Assembly (NCBI GenBank): GCA_024687845.1
Contig: JAILEL010000057.1
Coordinates: 1 to 12,391, forward strand
Source of the DNA: Eubacterium sp.
Lineage (GTDB): Bacteria > Bacillota_A > Clostridia > Lachnospirales > Lachnospiraceae
Length of the DNA: 12,391 bases
Reading direction: 5' to 3'
Below, in pieces: positions 1-7,845 of the stretch (positions within the stretch are counted from its first letter, which is position 1; every line of letters begins with the position of its first letter). Under the pieces are notes generated by a model that searched no databases, was not told the origin of the DNA, and saw only the letters and a program-made list of their open reading frames with translations. Made by a program: the position numbers and the translations under genes.

Positions 1-432
1 ACCAAATATATAATCAAAATCAAAGTCCTCTGCTGTAGCCTTGGAAATAGCTGTATTTGCTCTGTCAGAGCATCCAAGTGCTCCTCTTATACCAAAACCT
101 CTCTCAGTAAAGTTGATTCCATTTCTACAAACACGTCCGATACCGTCCGTCTTCATCCACTTTATAAGCGATGTATCGACTCCACCCTGAAGTATGAAGT
201 CCTCCATGAGCTTTCCAACTTCGTTATCAGCAAATGCAGTAAGTACTGCAGTCTTCATACCAAAGCAGCGTCTGAGTCCTCTTATAACATTGTACTCTCC
301 GCCGCCTTCCCAGGCCTTAAAGCTTCTGGCAGTCTTGATTCTGCCTTCACCCGGATCAAGTCGGAGCATAACCTCTCCAAGACTCACCGCATCAAAAGTA
401 CATTCATCTTTACTTCTTAGATTCAGTTCCAT
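1..432 (-). CDS. PfkB-family sugar kinase, N-terminal 144 residues (cut by window edge)
   Basis: The frame is open from the ATG at 432 to the left edge, so only the N-terminal 144 residues are visible and the catalytic GAGD-type motif lies outside. A strong AGGAGG sits just upstream of the ATG. The start of the ribokinase fold is recognisable: a first strand with SLGEVMLRLDPGEG near residues 17-30, then a Gly-rich sugar-binding WEGGGEYNV near residues 41-49. PfkB kinases phosphorylate sugars or keto-acid sugars with ATP in the cytosol. In this operon 2-keto-3-deoxygluconate or a related uronate intermediate is the likely substrate, but that is inference. It follows another PfkB kinase by 34 bp and differs clearly from it (GGGEYN against GGSELN), so the two are paralogues rather than a recent duplication. 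Family confidence is high; substrate confidence is low. Confidence 0.85.
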   Translation of the reverse strand, partial: MELNLRSKDECTFDAVSLGEVMLRLDPGEGRIKTARSFKAWEGGGEYNVIRGLRRCFGMKTAVLTAFADNEVGKLMEDFILQGGVDTSLIKWMKTDGIGRVCRNGINFTERGFGIRGALGCSDRANTAISKATAEDFDFDYIFG

Positions 433-466
433 TTTAAACCTCCTGTATAAACCACAAAAATCTGTT

Positions 467-1483
467 TTATCTATTAAGTTCACTCTCAAATCCTGAAATA
501 TTATGATTTCTTATAATAATCTCTATTTCCCTCAGATCACTGGCTGGCAGATCACCAGGAATTGTATTCTTCACACTTGAAGTTGCATTTCCATACGAAA
601 GAGCCATTGCCGGATCTCCAGTTTTTAACAACCCATATAAAACACCAGAAACATATGCATCTCCTGAGCCTATTCTGTCGATAACATCAATATCAGTATA
701 TGGCTTTTCAGTAAAGAATTCGTCTCTGTCTGCACTATATATAATTGATGTAAAATCATGCTTTTTAGGGCTCTTCACTGTTCTACGAGTTGTACATACA
801 ATCTTTACAGAATAATCTTTTGCATATCCTTTGATGATGTCTTCGAGGCTTCCTTCTCTCTGCATCATTCTCCTGCTCGTTTCTTCTGAAATAAACAAGA
901 CATCTATATACTCAAGTAAAGATTCTATTACTTTCCTTGCCTCTTCCTCACTCCAAAGATTAGCTCTGTAATTCACATCAAAAGATATCATGGCACCAGC
1001 ATTTTTAAAATTTTTAATAAGCTGTATAGCTGTTTCTCTGGAATTGTCACAAAGAGCTGTAGTAATCCCACTGGTATGGAACATCCTTGTTGACGAATAG
1101 ATATCTTCTGGTATCTCTTCAAGACTTATCTTTGTAAAAGAAGAATGCTGTCTGTCATATATAATTGAAGGCTTTCTTGGTGCAGCGCCAGACTCATAAT
1201 AGTATATTCCAAGTCTTGCATCATTATCAGTATCATAGATCAGGTAATCATCAGATACACCTTCAAATCTGATACGATTCTTAATAAACGTTCCAAGATC
1301 ATTCATTGGGAGCTTGGATATCACACCAGTTCTAAGTCCTAAAAGAGCAGTTCCAGCAGCAACATTCAGTTCAGAACCTCCTGCTCTTTTCTCAAACTCT
1401 TCTCCTCTGGATATACGTTCGTATCCTGGAGGAGAAAGTCTGAGCATGATTTCCCCCAAAGTAATAAGATCAAACTTACACAT
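467..1483 (-). CDS. kdgK: 2-keto-3-deoxygluconate kinase-like PfkB kinase
   Basis: This 338-residue protein has the usual length for ribokinase/PfkB sugar kinases. KDG kinase phosphorylates 2-keto-3-deoxygluconate to KDPG, the last step before aldolase cleavage in galacturonate and unsaturated-uronate catabolism. Visible motifs are LGEIMLRLSPPG near residues 9-20, the Gly-Gly sugar-binding segment AGGSELNVAAG near 34-44, YYYESGAAPRK near 94-104, and the C-terminal signature IGSGDAYVSG at 271-280 with the catalytic-base Asp at 275. I chose the ATG at 1483 (MCKFDL) because GGAGAG lies about 8 bases upstream; the in-frame ATG at 1507 would add eight residues ahead of the fold and has no good ribosome binding site. 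It lies 51 bp downstream of the GH28 gene and 34 bp upstream of the second kinase. The KDG substrate is inferred from motifs and pectin context; another keto-sugar substrate is possible. Confidence 0.88.
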   Translation of the reverse strand: MCKFDLITLGEIMLRLSPPGYERISRGEEFEKRAGGSELNVAAGTALLGLRTGVISKLPMNDLGTFIKNRIRFEGVSDDYLIYDTDNDARLGIYYYESGAAPRKPSIIYDRQHSSFTKISLEEIPEDIYSSTRMFHTSGITTALCDNSRETAIQLIKNFKNAGAMISFDVNYRANLWSEEEARKVIESLLEYIDVLFISEETSRRMMQREGSLEDIIKGYAKDYSVKIVCTTRRTVKSPKKHDFTSIIYSADRDEFFTEKPYTDIDVIDRIGSGDAYVSGVLYGLLKTGDPAMALSYGNATSSVKNTIPGDLPASDLREIEIIIRNHNISGFESELNR

Positions 1484-1534
1484 TTTATTCACTCTCCAAA
1501 TTAGCAAAAAAGTAAATTAACTATTTTAAATTAC

Positions 1535-3109
1535 TTATACATAACAAAGGCCTTCAATAGTTTTTTCCTCAACATTGATAAGTTCTGGTTCTGTGTCCGA
1601 ACTACCTTCTATGATTATATTTTCCATAGTTATCTTTCTAACATTATGGAAATACATACTTTTTCCATTCATTGTCATAAAATTATCCATCATAAGAGGG
1701 CATACGTCTGTCCTTTCTGACTCATCTTTAAATCTGACCTTTACATTCTCGAAATATATTCCTTCTATCGGCATCTCTGGAAGAGCATAAATACAAGCAA
1801 AAACAGCATTTACTCCAGTGCAAGTAATATCATGTATTTTGATATTTCCAATACGTGGAGTCTTATTATCTATAGGTCTGGGATTCTGATCCTGAACATA
1901 ATCAGTATGACCATCAGGATCACAGAAATAAAACATATTGACAGTAAAAGGCATCTGAACATCTATCATCTGGATTTTTCCGAAGCAGAGATCATTCACA
2001 TAGCTGTTTTCGCCTCTGCCACGACGAGATTTTATTCTAAGGCCTCTATCTGTGCCACAAAACAGGCATTTTTCTACTGTGATTCCAGAAACACCACTTG
2101 CAACCTCGCTTCCGATAGTCACTGCACCATGTCCTCTTTCAAGTCTGCAATTCCTAATCGTAACTTGATCAGTTCTCTTATAATGAAATGTCCCCATATA
2201 AAGCTTTCCACTTTTTAAAGCTATACAGTCATCCCCAACCGAGATACGTGTTCCTATTATTTGTACATCTGTGCAACATTCCGGATCAAATCCATCAGTA
2301 TTCGGAGAATTGTCAGGATTATAAACATCCAAATCATAGAATCTGATATTGCTACAATAATATGGATGTATTGTCCATGAAGGTGAATTCTGTATCCTTA
2401 TATTCTGTATTCTTATATTTTTACAATTATTTAAAAATACAGTCTTAGGTCTCCAGGCACCTCTTTTAACACGAAAATCAACCCACCAGTCAGCATTTAC
2501 AGCATTACCATCTATCACACCCTGACCGATAATATCAACATCCTCAACATCAATGCCTGTAATTAGTGATGCATAGCTGTCAAGTGGATTTCCTTCCCAT
2601 GTTCCAAGGCTTTTTTCATCATCGTCATAATCGGTTCTTATCATTCCTGGAAGTATTGGATAAGTATTACGGTCAGTATCTCCCAAGATTACTGCCCCAC
2701 TATCTATCCAAAGTGTAATCCTGCTTTTCAAAAATACAGGACCAGATAAATATATCCCCTTTTTCAGATGTACAGTTCCACCTTCTGGACAAGCACTGAT
2801 TGCTGCTTGTATAGCTGCAGTATCACTATGCACTCCATCTCCCTTGGCACCAAAGCTCTGAACATCAACCAGATATGTTTCAGGCTTAGTCTTAATCGAA
2901 TAAGTCACTCTTTTGGAATCCTTTTCAACACTGATCAGATATTTTGTATCCGGCTCCAATCCATCTATAGAAACAACATTCAAATCAGTGGTTTTTTTCA
3001 GAGTTCCATTCACATAAATATTGTAATAGAATCCAGCATTATACGGATTCTCATTTTGCAATTCTATGGTGATACTTCTATTAAAAATTCCAATTGCTTT
3101 AAATTCCAT
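1535..3109 (-). CDS. GH28 polygalacturonase with N-terminal FnIII-like domain, cytoplasmic
   Basis: This 524-residue enzyme is predicted to hydrolyse alpha-1,4-galacturonosyl links, most likely in exo mode on imported oligogalacturonides. Residues about 1-77 look like a fibronectin type III-like beta domain ending in a YSIKTKPE linker, an arrangement known in exo-polygalacturonases. The GH28 right-handed beta-helix starts at VQSFGAKGDGVHSDTAAIQ, near residue 83. All catalytic signatures are present: NTDGFD at 270-275 (Asp272), VGDDCIALKSG at 291-301 (Asp293/Asp294), ERGHGAVTIGSE near 324-335 (His327) and RIKS at 358-361. There is no signal peptide, so the protein should be cytoplasmic. The ATG is 3 bp past the GH105 stop codon and its GGTGG ribosome binding site lies in the last GH105 codons, which implies translational coupling. 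Family assignment is near certain; exo mode and exact substrate are inference. Confidence 0.95.
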   Translation of the reverse strand: MEFKAIGIFNRSITIELQNENPYNAGFYYNIYVNGTLKKTTDLNVVSIDGLEPDTKYLISVEKDSKRVTYSIKTKPETYLVDVQSFGAKGDGVHSDTAAIQAAISACPEGGTVHLKKGIYLSGPVFLKSRITLWIDSGAVILGDTDRNTYPILPGMIRTDYDDDEKSLGTWEGNPLDSYASLITGIDVEDVDIIGQGVIDGNAVNADWWVDFRVKRGAWRPKTVFLNNCKNIRIQNIRIQNSPSWTIHPYYCSNIRFYDLDVYNPDNSPNTDGFDPECCTDVQIIGTRISVGDDCIALKSGKLYMGTFHYKRTDQVTIRNCRLERGHGAVTIGSEVASGVSGITVEKCLFCGTDRGLRIKSRRGRGENSYVNDLCFGKIQMIDVQMPFTVNMFYFCDPDGHTDYVQDQNPRPIDNKTPRIGNIKIHDITCTGVNAVFACIYALPEMPIEGIYFENVKVRFKDESERTDVCPLMMDNFMTMNGKSMYFHNVRKITMENIIIEGSSDTEPELINVEEKTIEGLCYV

Positions 3110-3112
3110 AAG

Positions 3113-4270
3113 CTATGCCACCGTTTCTGATTCTATTCTTAATATTTCTGTATAGGCTAAGAGAAAAGGAGCAACACCTTTTGCTTCATTTTTAACAACA
3201 GGCTCGCTAAAATAATAGTCAAGCGATCCATCCCGCTGAGAATTTCCTCCCAGCCCCGCTACCAAGCATATGCCTCCAAGATTTAACGTTCCATCAGAAT
3301 CTATCATCAGATACTTTTCCATTATGCCATTTACTGCTTTTACTGCTATATCCTGATATTTTTTAGGTAAATAACCAAGCCTTACAGCTTTCAATATTCC
3401 ATATGCAATCAGTGCAGTACTAGATGTTTCAAGATAATTTCCATTTACATTAGGCTTATCAATTACCTGCCAGAACATTCCACTTTTATCCTGATATGGA
3501 ATGAGCGAATCAACCAGTCCTTTAAGGAGCGATATCAGATATCTGTATTCATAATATAGTGTCTCATCCGTAGCATTTGCAGTTTCCACAAGCGCAACTA
3601 CAAACCATCCTATAGCTCTGCCCCAAAAATTCTGACTGCAGCCTGTTTCTTTATCAGCCCAATACATCTCACGACTTTCATCATATCCATGATAATAAAG
3701 ACCTGTAACAGGATCCTTCATATGTTTTTCAACATTTTCAAACTGATTGATTATATCCTGACAATTAGCAAGTTTGTTGAACCTAGTCTCATAAAGCATA
3801 TAAAATGGTTGAGCCATATAAAGTCCATCAAGCCATACCTGATAAGGATATATCTTCTTATGCCAAAAGTTTCCTTCTTTCGTCCTAGGCATATTCTCAA
3901 GCTGTGAACGGATAAGTTCTATTGCTTTAAAATACTTTTCATCCCCAGTCTTCTCATATAAATAGAATAGATTTCTTCCAGCATTAACATTATCCAAATT
4001 GTATTCTTCAACACTATAAGTGTTAATTGTTCCATCATCATTGACAAAATAGTCGACAAAATCTCTTGCGAACGTAAAATACTTCTCTTTTCCTGTAATC
4101 TCATATAGAGAAAGAACAGCTGTAATCATACATCCATCAATATAATTCCATTTGTTAGGTTCTCCCGAAAGAACCTTCTCCATATTCCACATAGGCTTTT
4201 CAGCTGTCGAATTCTCCAGGAGATATTCAATATAGTTTTGTATCTTTTCTTTTGCCACTTCGTTAATCAT
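3113..4270 (-). CDS. GH105 unsaturated (rhamno)galacturonyl hydrolase, YteR-like
   Basis: This 385-residue enzyme of the (alpha/alpha)6-barrel GH105/GH88 family removes the 4,5-unsaturated uronic acid from the non-reducing end of oligosaccharides made by pectate or rhamnogalacturonan lyases. The product opens to 5-keto-4-deoxyuronate. Visible motifs are KWNYIDGCM near residues 40-48, YNLDNVNAGRNLF near 90-102 (Asp93, matching the substrate-contacting Asp of YteR), VWLDGLYMAQPFY near 145-157 (Asp148, matching the catalytic Asp143 of YteR), YHGYDES at 193-199 (His194) and WGRAIGWFVVALVE near 216-229. No signal peptide is present, so the substrate is an imported oligosaccharide. The start ATG overlaps the end of the upstream gene by 8 bp, with GGGAGA upstream, suggesting translational coupling. 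Whether it prefers unsaturated galacturonyl-galacturonate or -rhamnose cannot be told from sequence; the GH28 and CE8 neighbours favour homogalacturonan products. Confidence 0.92.
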   Translation of the reverse strand: MINEVAKEKIQNYIEYLLENSTAEKPMWNMEKVLSGEPNKWNYIDGCMITAVLSLYEITGKEKYFTFARDFVDYFVNDDGTINTYSVEEYNLDNVNAGRNLFYLYEKTGDEKYFKAIELIRSQLENMPRTKEGNFWHKKIYPYQVWLDGLYMAQPFYMLYETRFNKLANCQDIINQFENVEKHMKDPVTGLYYHGYDESREMYWADKETGCSQNFWGRAIGWFVVALVETANATDETLYYEYRYLISLLKGLVDSLIPYQDKSGMFWQVIDKPNVNGNYLETSSTALIAYGILKAVRLGYLPKKYQDIAVKAVNGIMEKYLMIDSDGTLNLGGICLVAGLGGNSQRDGSLDYYFSEPVVKNEAKGVAPFLLAYTEILRIESETVA

Positions 4271-5108
4271 TTTCTGTCTCCCTGATTATATTCTCGATAT
4301 ACTCTCTGCATTCTGTGGCATTATCAGGCGTAGTATTTTCAAGAGTTGCCTGAATATATGGTTTCTTTTCTTCTGCAAAGCTGATTATCTTTTTATAATT
4401 CATCTGTCCCAAGCCACATCCAAGACATCTCATCTCTCCACCGTCTAATATATAATCCTTCAAATGTATGATTGCTATATCTTTCCCCAAAAGATCTATA
4501 GCACTCTCAATGATATCATCTCTTCTATCAAGATTATCAGGATGAAGAAGATTCACAGGATCAAATATGATCTGAAGATTAGGTGAAGCAATTCTGTCTA
4601 GAACTTTTCTTGCTCTCTCAGGGCTATAAACTATATGCTTATATACCGGTTCTATAGCAAGAATAACGCCCATTTTTTCTGCATATTCAATGACTGGTTT
4701 TAGATTTTCAATAAATACTTCCAACGCCTCTTCACTATGACATGTTTCTTTATCGTAACTATATGTTTCATTAGGCGCACCTGTTTCTGTACCTACAACA
4801 CTACATCCAAGGAGTGATGCAAATCTAAGATGAGCCATATATCTATTTTGAATCTCTTTAAGCTTATTCTTATCTGGATGTGCTAGATTCAGATAATTTC
4901 CAAGGACCGCTATATCCAGCCCTGATTTTTCAAATTCATGTTTTAGGTATAAAGCATACCCAGGTGTAAGTGCATGAGTATCAGCAGTAAGTCCTTCTAT
5001 TTTTGATAATGCCAAATGAACACAGCTAAACCCTTGATTTTTTACATCTTTTAACATTTCTCCCAAAGGTCTTTTTCTTGCATCATGTAATCTAAGTCCT
5101 ATCTGCAC
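4263..5108 (-). CDS. TIM-barrel sugar phosphate isomerase/epimerase-like protein
   Basis: This 281-residue protein belongs to the xylose isomerase-like TIM-barrel (AP endonuclease 2) superfamily of metal-dependent sugar isomerases and epimerases. Probable metal ligands fall in order at the strand ends: Glu153 in LAIEPVYKH, Asp183 in IIFDPVNLL, His215 in IIHLKDY and Glu257 in ATLENT. No signal peptide is seen. The start codon is GTG at 5108, preceded by a strong GGGAGG that overlaps the stop of the DUF624 gene 11 bp upstream. The 3' end overlaps GH105 by 8 bp (ATGATTAA), so the two are translationally coupled. The natural guess is interconversion of a uronate or keto-uronate released by GH28 or GH105, but the superfamily also holds epimerases and dehydratase-like enzymes. 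The family call is firm; the reaction is unknown. Confidence 0.85.
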   Translation of the reverse strand: MQIGLRLHDARKRPLGEMLKDVKNQGFSCVHLALSKIEGLTADTHALTPGYALYLKHEFEKSGLDIAVLGNYLNLAHPDKNKLKEIQNRYMAHLRFASLLGCSVVGTETGAPNETYSYDKETCHSEEALEVFIENLKPVIEYAEKMGVILAIEPVYKHIVYSPERARKVLDRIASPNLQIIFDPVNLLHPDNLDRRDDIIESAIDLLGKDIAIIHLKDYILDGGEMRCLGCGLGQMNYKKIISFAEEKKPYIQATLENTTPDNATECREYIENIIRETEND

Positions 5109-5119
5109 TTTATTCCTCC

Positions 5120-5785
5120 CTATACTGCCTCAGACATTTCAAGACTATCCAGGTATGATTCAGTAGTCTCTTCCGGAGCATATTTTTCAAATATTTTCTG
5201 ATAATGATATGAGATTATGTAAATCACAATTGCCATACCTATATTAATTGTGATGAAATTTACAGCAAAGATTGTAAATACATTAGCAACTACAACTCCA
5301 GCAATAATAAGTGCCATAAGAATTGTATATTTCAGATTGGCAAATCCCATAAAAAATGAAAACTTTATAGTATCCTTTACTTTATTTACAAATTTAGATT
5401 GAATAGCAAATACATACATAAGTGAGATACTATAAATGATTGAAAAAGCTATATCCACTGCCCAAAGAAGCTTCGCTCCAGGCATGGATGAATTGTTATA
5501 AAATACAATTCCCAGAGCAAGTAAAGCTCCAACAACGAGATAAATAAGCCATATTGCTGTAGACTGACGTAGATTTTCTTTAAAAGATTTAAAGAAATTC
5601 GTCGTCGGATAGCCTTCATCTTTCCTGAGCTTCATACAGCTATAGATAAGTGCAGTTGTTGAAGCGCCTATCGTTACAACAGGAATGCTGCATATAAGCC
5701 ATAGTATATTCAGCCACCATACGTGACCAAGCCATATAAAAAACCTTATTACCGGATTATCCGGACTAAAAAGACCCTTCAACAT
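5120..5785 (-). CDS. DUF624 (YesL-like) membrane protein
   Basis: This 221-residue integral membrane protein has about five hydrophobic segments, near residues 12-45, 76-96, 106-128, 150-170 and 172-193. Family traits are the N-terminal NPVIRFFIWLGHVWWLNILW region followed by a Pro-Val-x-Thr-Ile-Gly-Ala-Ser-Thr-Thr-Ala loop, typical of DUF624 proteins such as Bacillus YesL. This family is regularly encoded next to family-1 sugar ABC importers, including the pectin/rhamnogalacturonan systems, but has no settled biochemical role. Here it follows the second permease by 20 bp, with AAGGAG before its ATG, and precedes the isomerase-like gene by 11 bp. A transporter-accessory role is suggested by position only. 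Confidence 0.88.
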   Translation of the reverse strand: MLKGLFSPDNPVIRFFIWLGHVWWLNILWLICSIPVVTIGASTTALIYSCMKLRKDEGYPTTNFFKSFKENLRQSTAIWLIYLVVGALLALGIVFYNNSSMPGAKLLWAVDIAFSIIYSISLMYVFAIQSKFVNKVKDTIKFSFFMGFANLKYTILMALIIAGVVVANVFTIFAVNFITINIGMAIVIYIISYHYQKIFEKYAPEETTESYLDSLEMSEAV

Positions 5786-5805
5786 AACTTAACTCCTTAT
5801 TTTTA

Positions 5806-6834
5806 TTAACCTTTAACACCACCAGCAGATACACCTTCTACGAATTGATCCTGTGCAAGGAAGAAAACTATGATATTCGGAAGGATTGAAATAAGCGAAG
5901 TGGCAAGTACTCTGTTCCAATCAAAGCCTGAATCACTATCCATTGAAAGCTTTACAAATATAGTAGCGGGATATTTTGCAGGCGTATTTACATATAGAAG
6001 TGGTCCGATGAAATCGTTAGAAGTCCACATGAACTTGAAAAGTGCACATGATACAATAGCTGGCATGATCATCGGAATAATAATCTTGATCAGAGTCTGA
6101 ACGGTATTGCAGCCGTCTATCTTGGCAGCTTCTTCCATTTCCTTTGGAACTCCCCTAAGGAACTGAATAAGCATAAATATAAAATATGTTTCTGTTGCAA
6201 ATGCTGTTGGTACTATAAGTGGAAGGTAAAGGTTTGATCCAACCCATCCAAATTTATTGAAAAGCATGTACTGAGGTACATTAAGTACAACCTGTGGAAG
6301 GAAAAGCATTGCCATCATGAGTGCAAAAAGTACATTGTGACCAACAAACTTAAATCTTGCAAAACCATATGCTGTTATTACTGAAGATATTATTGTCAGA
6401 ATAACTTCAGGAATTACATACGAATAAGTATTCAGCATAGCTTTCCAAATATTTATATTTCCACCATAACTTTTTACTGCATTTTTATAACCATCAAAAG
6501 TTGCCTTAAGTGGAATAGGATTCATAGTTGAAAATATCTCACTATTCTCTTTAAAGGTTGCACCTATCATCCAGAGAAGCGGATAAATCATTATGATTCC
6601 AACTACTGTAAGTACTAAATATCTAAGAAATGTACTTGTCTTTCTTTTTGTTTCAAGATGCTTGTTAGCAACTCTAAGTTCATCTGATTGAGGTCCCCTT
6701 CTGATGAAGTCGTCTTTAGATGTAAGTGACGGAGATACAGGTTTTTTGACATAAATATTACTGTCATTTTTCTCAGATCCATTTTGCTGATTCTCAGAAT
6801 TAACATCCTGCCCATTAATACTAACGATTGGCAT
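5806..6834 (-). CDS. ABC sugar importer permease, MalG/YesQ type, with long N-terminal tail
   Basis: This 342-residue inner-membrane subunit of a carbohydrate uptake (CUT1) ABC transporter has its first membrane segment near residues 69-91 and further segments to the C-terminus. The cytoplasmic EAA loop that docks with the ATPase reads EMEEAAKIDGCNTVQTLIK, near residues 232-250, with the conserved Gly at 241. The C-terminal GVSAGGVKG is typical of MalG-like permeases. About 65 polar, Asn/Ser/Lys-rich residues precede the first membrane segment, longer than usual for this subfamily. No other Met occurs before that segment, and a GGAGG about 10 bases upstream supports the ATG at 6834. The start lies 3 bp past the stop of the partner permease. 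With the lipoprotein and the other permease it should form a pectic oligosaccharide importer; substrate is inferred from the hydrolases. Confidence 0.93.
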   Translation of the reverse strand: MPIVSINGQDVNSENQQNGSEKNDSNIYVKKPVSPSLTSKDDFIRRGPQSDELRVANKHLETKRKTSTFLRYLVLTVVGIIMIYPLLWMIGATFKENSEIFSTMNPIPLKATFDGYKNAVKSYGGNINIWKAMLNTYSYVIPEVILTIISSVITAYGFARFKFVGHNVLFALMMAMLFLPQVVLNVPQYMLFNKFGWVGSNLYLPLIVPTAFATETYFIFMLIQFLRGVPKEMEEAAKIDGCNTVQTLIKIIIPMIMPAIVSCALFKFMWTSNDFIGPLLYVNTPAKYPATIFVKLSMDSDSGFDWNRVLATSLISILPNIIVFFLAQDQFVEGVSAGGVKG

Positions 6835-6837
6835 ATC

Positions 6838-7737
6838 TTATTTACCTCCTTCATCATCAGAATAGTAAACCCAGTGTTTCTGACTCCAAAATGCTATGCA
6901 AGTGAATATCATAAGGATGACAAACAGAACCCAGGCCTGTGCACTTGCCTTTCCCATGTCATAAGCTGTAAATGCGTTGTTGTAGATGAGAAGTGACATA
7001 AGTGTTGTTGATCCAAGAGGACCACCCTTTGTAATAATGTATGGTCCATTGAATTCCTGGAATGCCTGAACCAGCTGTGTAACCAGGTTGTAGAAAATAA
7101 CTGGTGTAATAAGTGGAACCGTTATTGAGAAAAATTGTTTTGCTTTGCTGGCTCCATCTATTGAAGCAGCTTCATACAGTTCCGTAGGTACTCCCTTTAA
7201 CGCCGCCAGGAAAACAACCATGGCCGAACCAAACTGCCATACACGAAGAATAGAAATCATGAACAGTGCCCATTTAGGATCTGACATAAAGTGTGGCGCA
7301 TCTATTCCGATAGCTCCAAATCCTGTACGTATAAGACCATTATCACTGAAAAGAGCCTTCCAGAGAACTGCTATAGCAACAGATCCTCCAAGAATTGATG
7401 GGATATAGTAAGCTGTTCTATACAGATTTACACCCTTCAATTTATAGTTCAAAATATATGCAATAAACAAAGCAAATACCAGCTTAAGAGGTACTGTCAT
7501 AAAGGCATATTTGAAAGTTGTTATAAGTGCTCTTTTTTCAACGGGAATCGTAAATACATCTATATAGTTCTGAATAGTAAATCCAGCTGTTTTTCCTTTG
7601 AAAAGGTTATAATCCGTAAAGCTGTAATAAAGTGAAGACAGAAACGGATAGGCTTTGAATACAAGAAATCCTATCAGCCATGGTATGATAAACAAAAATC
7701 CTATATTCTTTTTTCTAAATTTTTTAAACTTACTCAT
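6838..7737 (-). CDS. ABC sugar importer permease, MalF/YesP type
   Basis: This 299-residue inner-membrane subunit of a CUT1 ABC transporter has a short basic N-terminus (KFKKFRKKN) followed by the first membrane helix near residues 12-34. Five further hydrophobic segments follow. The ATPase-docking EAA motif reads ELYEAASIDGASKAKQFF, near residues 186-203, with the conserved Gly at 195. Length and helix pattern fit the YesP/YurN/LplB type. It pairs with the MalG-type permease 3 bp downstream. About 100 bp separates it from the solute-binding protein gene, and that gap contains an 11-bp hairpin that probably sets the ratio of binding protein to permeases. No ATP-binding subunit is encoded in the window. 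Confidence 0.94.
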   Translation of the reverse strand: MSKFKKFRKKNIGFLFIIPWLIGFLVFKAYPFLSSLYYSFTDYNLFKGKTAGFTIQNYIDVFTIPVEKRALITTFKYAFMTVPLKLVFALFIAYILNYKLKGVNLYRTAYYIPSILGGSVAIAVLWKALFSDNGLIRTGFGAIGIDAPHFMSDPKWALFMISILRVWQFGSAMVVFLAALKGVPTELYEAASIDGASKAKQFFSITVPLITPVIFYNLVTQLVQAFQEFNGPYIITKGGPLGSTTLMSLLIYNNAFTAYDMGKASAQAWVLFVILMIFTCIAFWSQKHWVYYSDDEGGK

Positions 7738-7764
7738 ATCTCTCTTTTGCTCCTACTGTCTTAT

Positions 7765-7808
7765 ATAGCCTGCTATAAAAGATTTGGTCTTCTCCTGTAG
7801 CAGGCTAT
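7765..7808 (-). promoter_or_regulatory. Intercistronic mRNA hairpin between binding-protein and permease genes
   Basis: A perfect 11-bp inverted repeat, atagcctgcta (7765-7775) and tagcaggctat (7798-7808), flanks a 22-base loop. On the transcribed minus strand it is not followed by a U-tract, so it does not look like a full intrinsic terminator. A hairpin in this position is a known device for protecting the upstream binding-protein mRNA from 3' decay, or for partial termination, so that the binding protein outnumbers the permeases. The inverted repeat is seen directly; the function is inferred. Confidence 0.7.
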
Positions 7809-7845
7809 GTTTTTAGGTTATTCTATAATATTTTGACAGTTTATA

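Noticed and set aside
467..1507. Longer start for the KdgK-like kinase at 1507
   Set aside because: It would add eight residues not belonging to the fold, while GGAGAG is correctly spaced before the ATG at 1483.
1832..2218. Plus-strand 128-residue open frame
   Set aside because: It is antisense to the catalytic part of the GH28 gene; translation shows no family motif.
7765..7808. Hairpin as an intrinsic terminator of the binding-protein gene
   Set aside because: No U-tract follows the stem on the transcribed strand, and the permeases downstream need to be expressed; kept as an mRNA-stability or attenuation hairpin.
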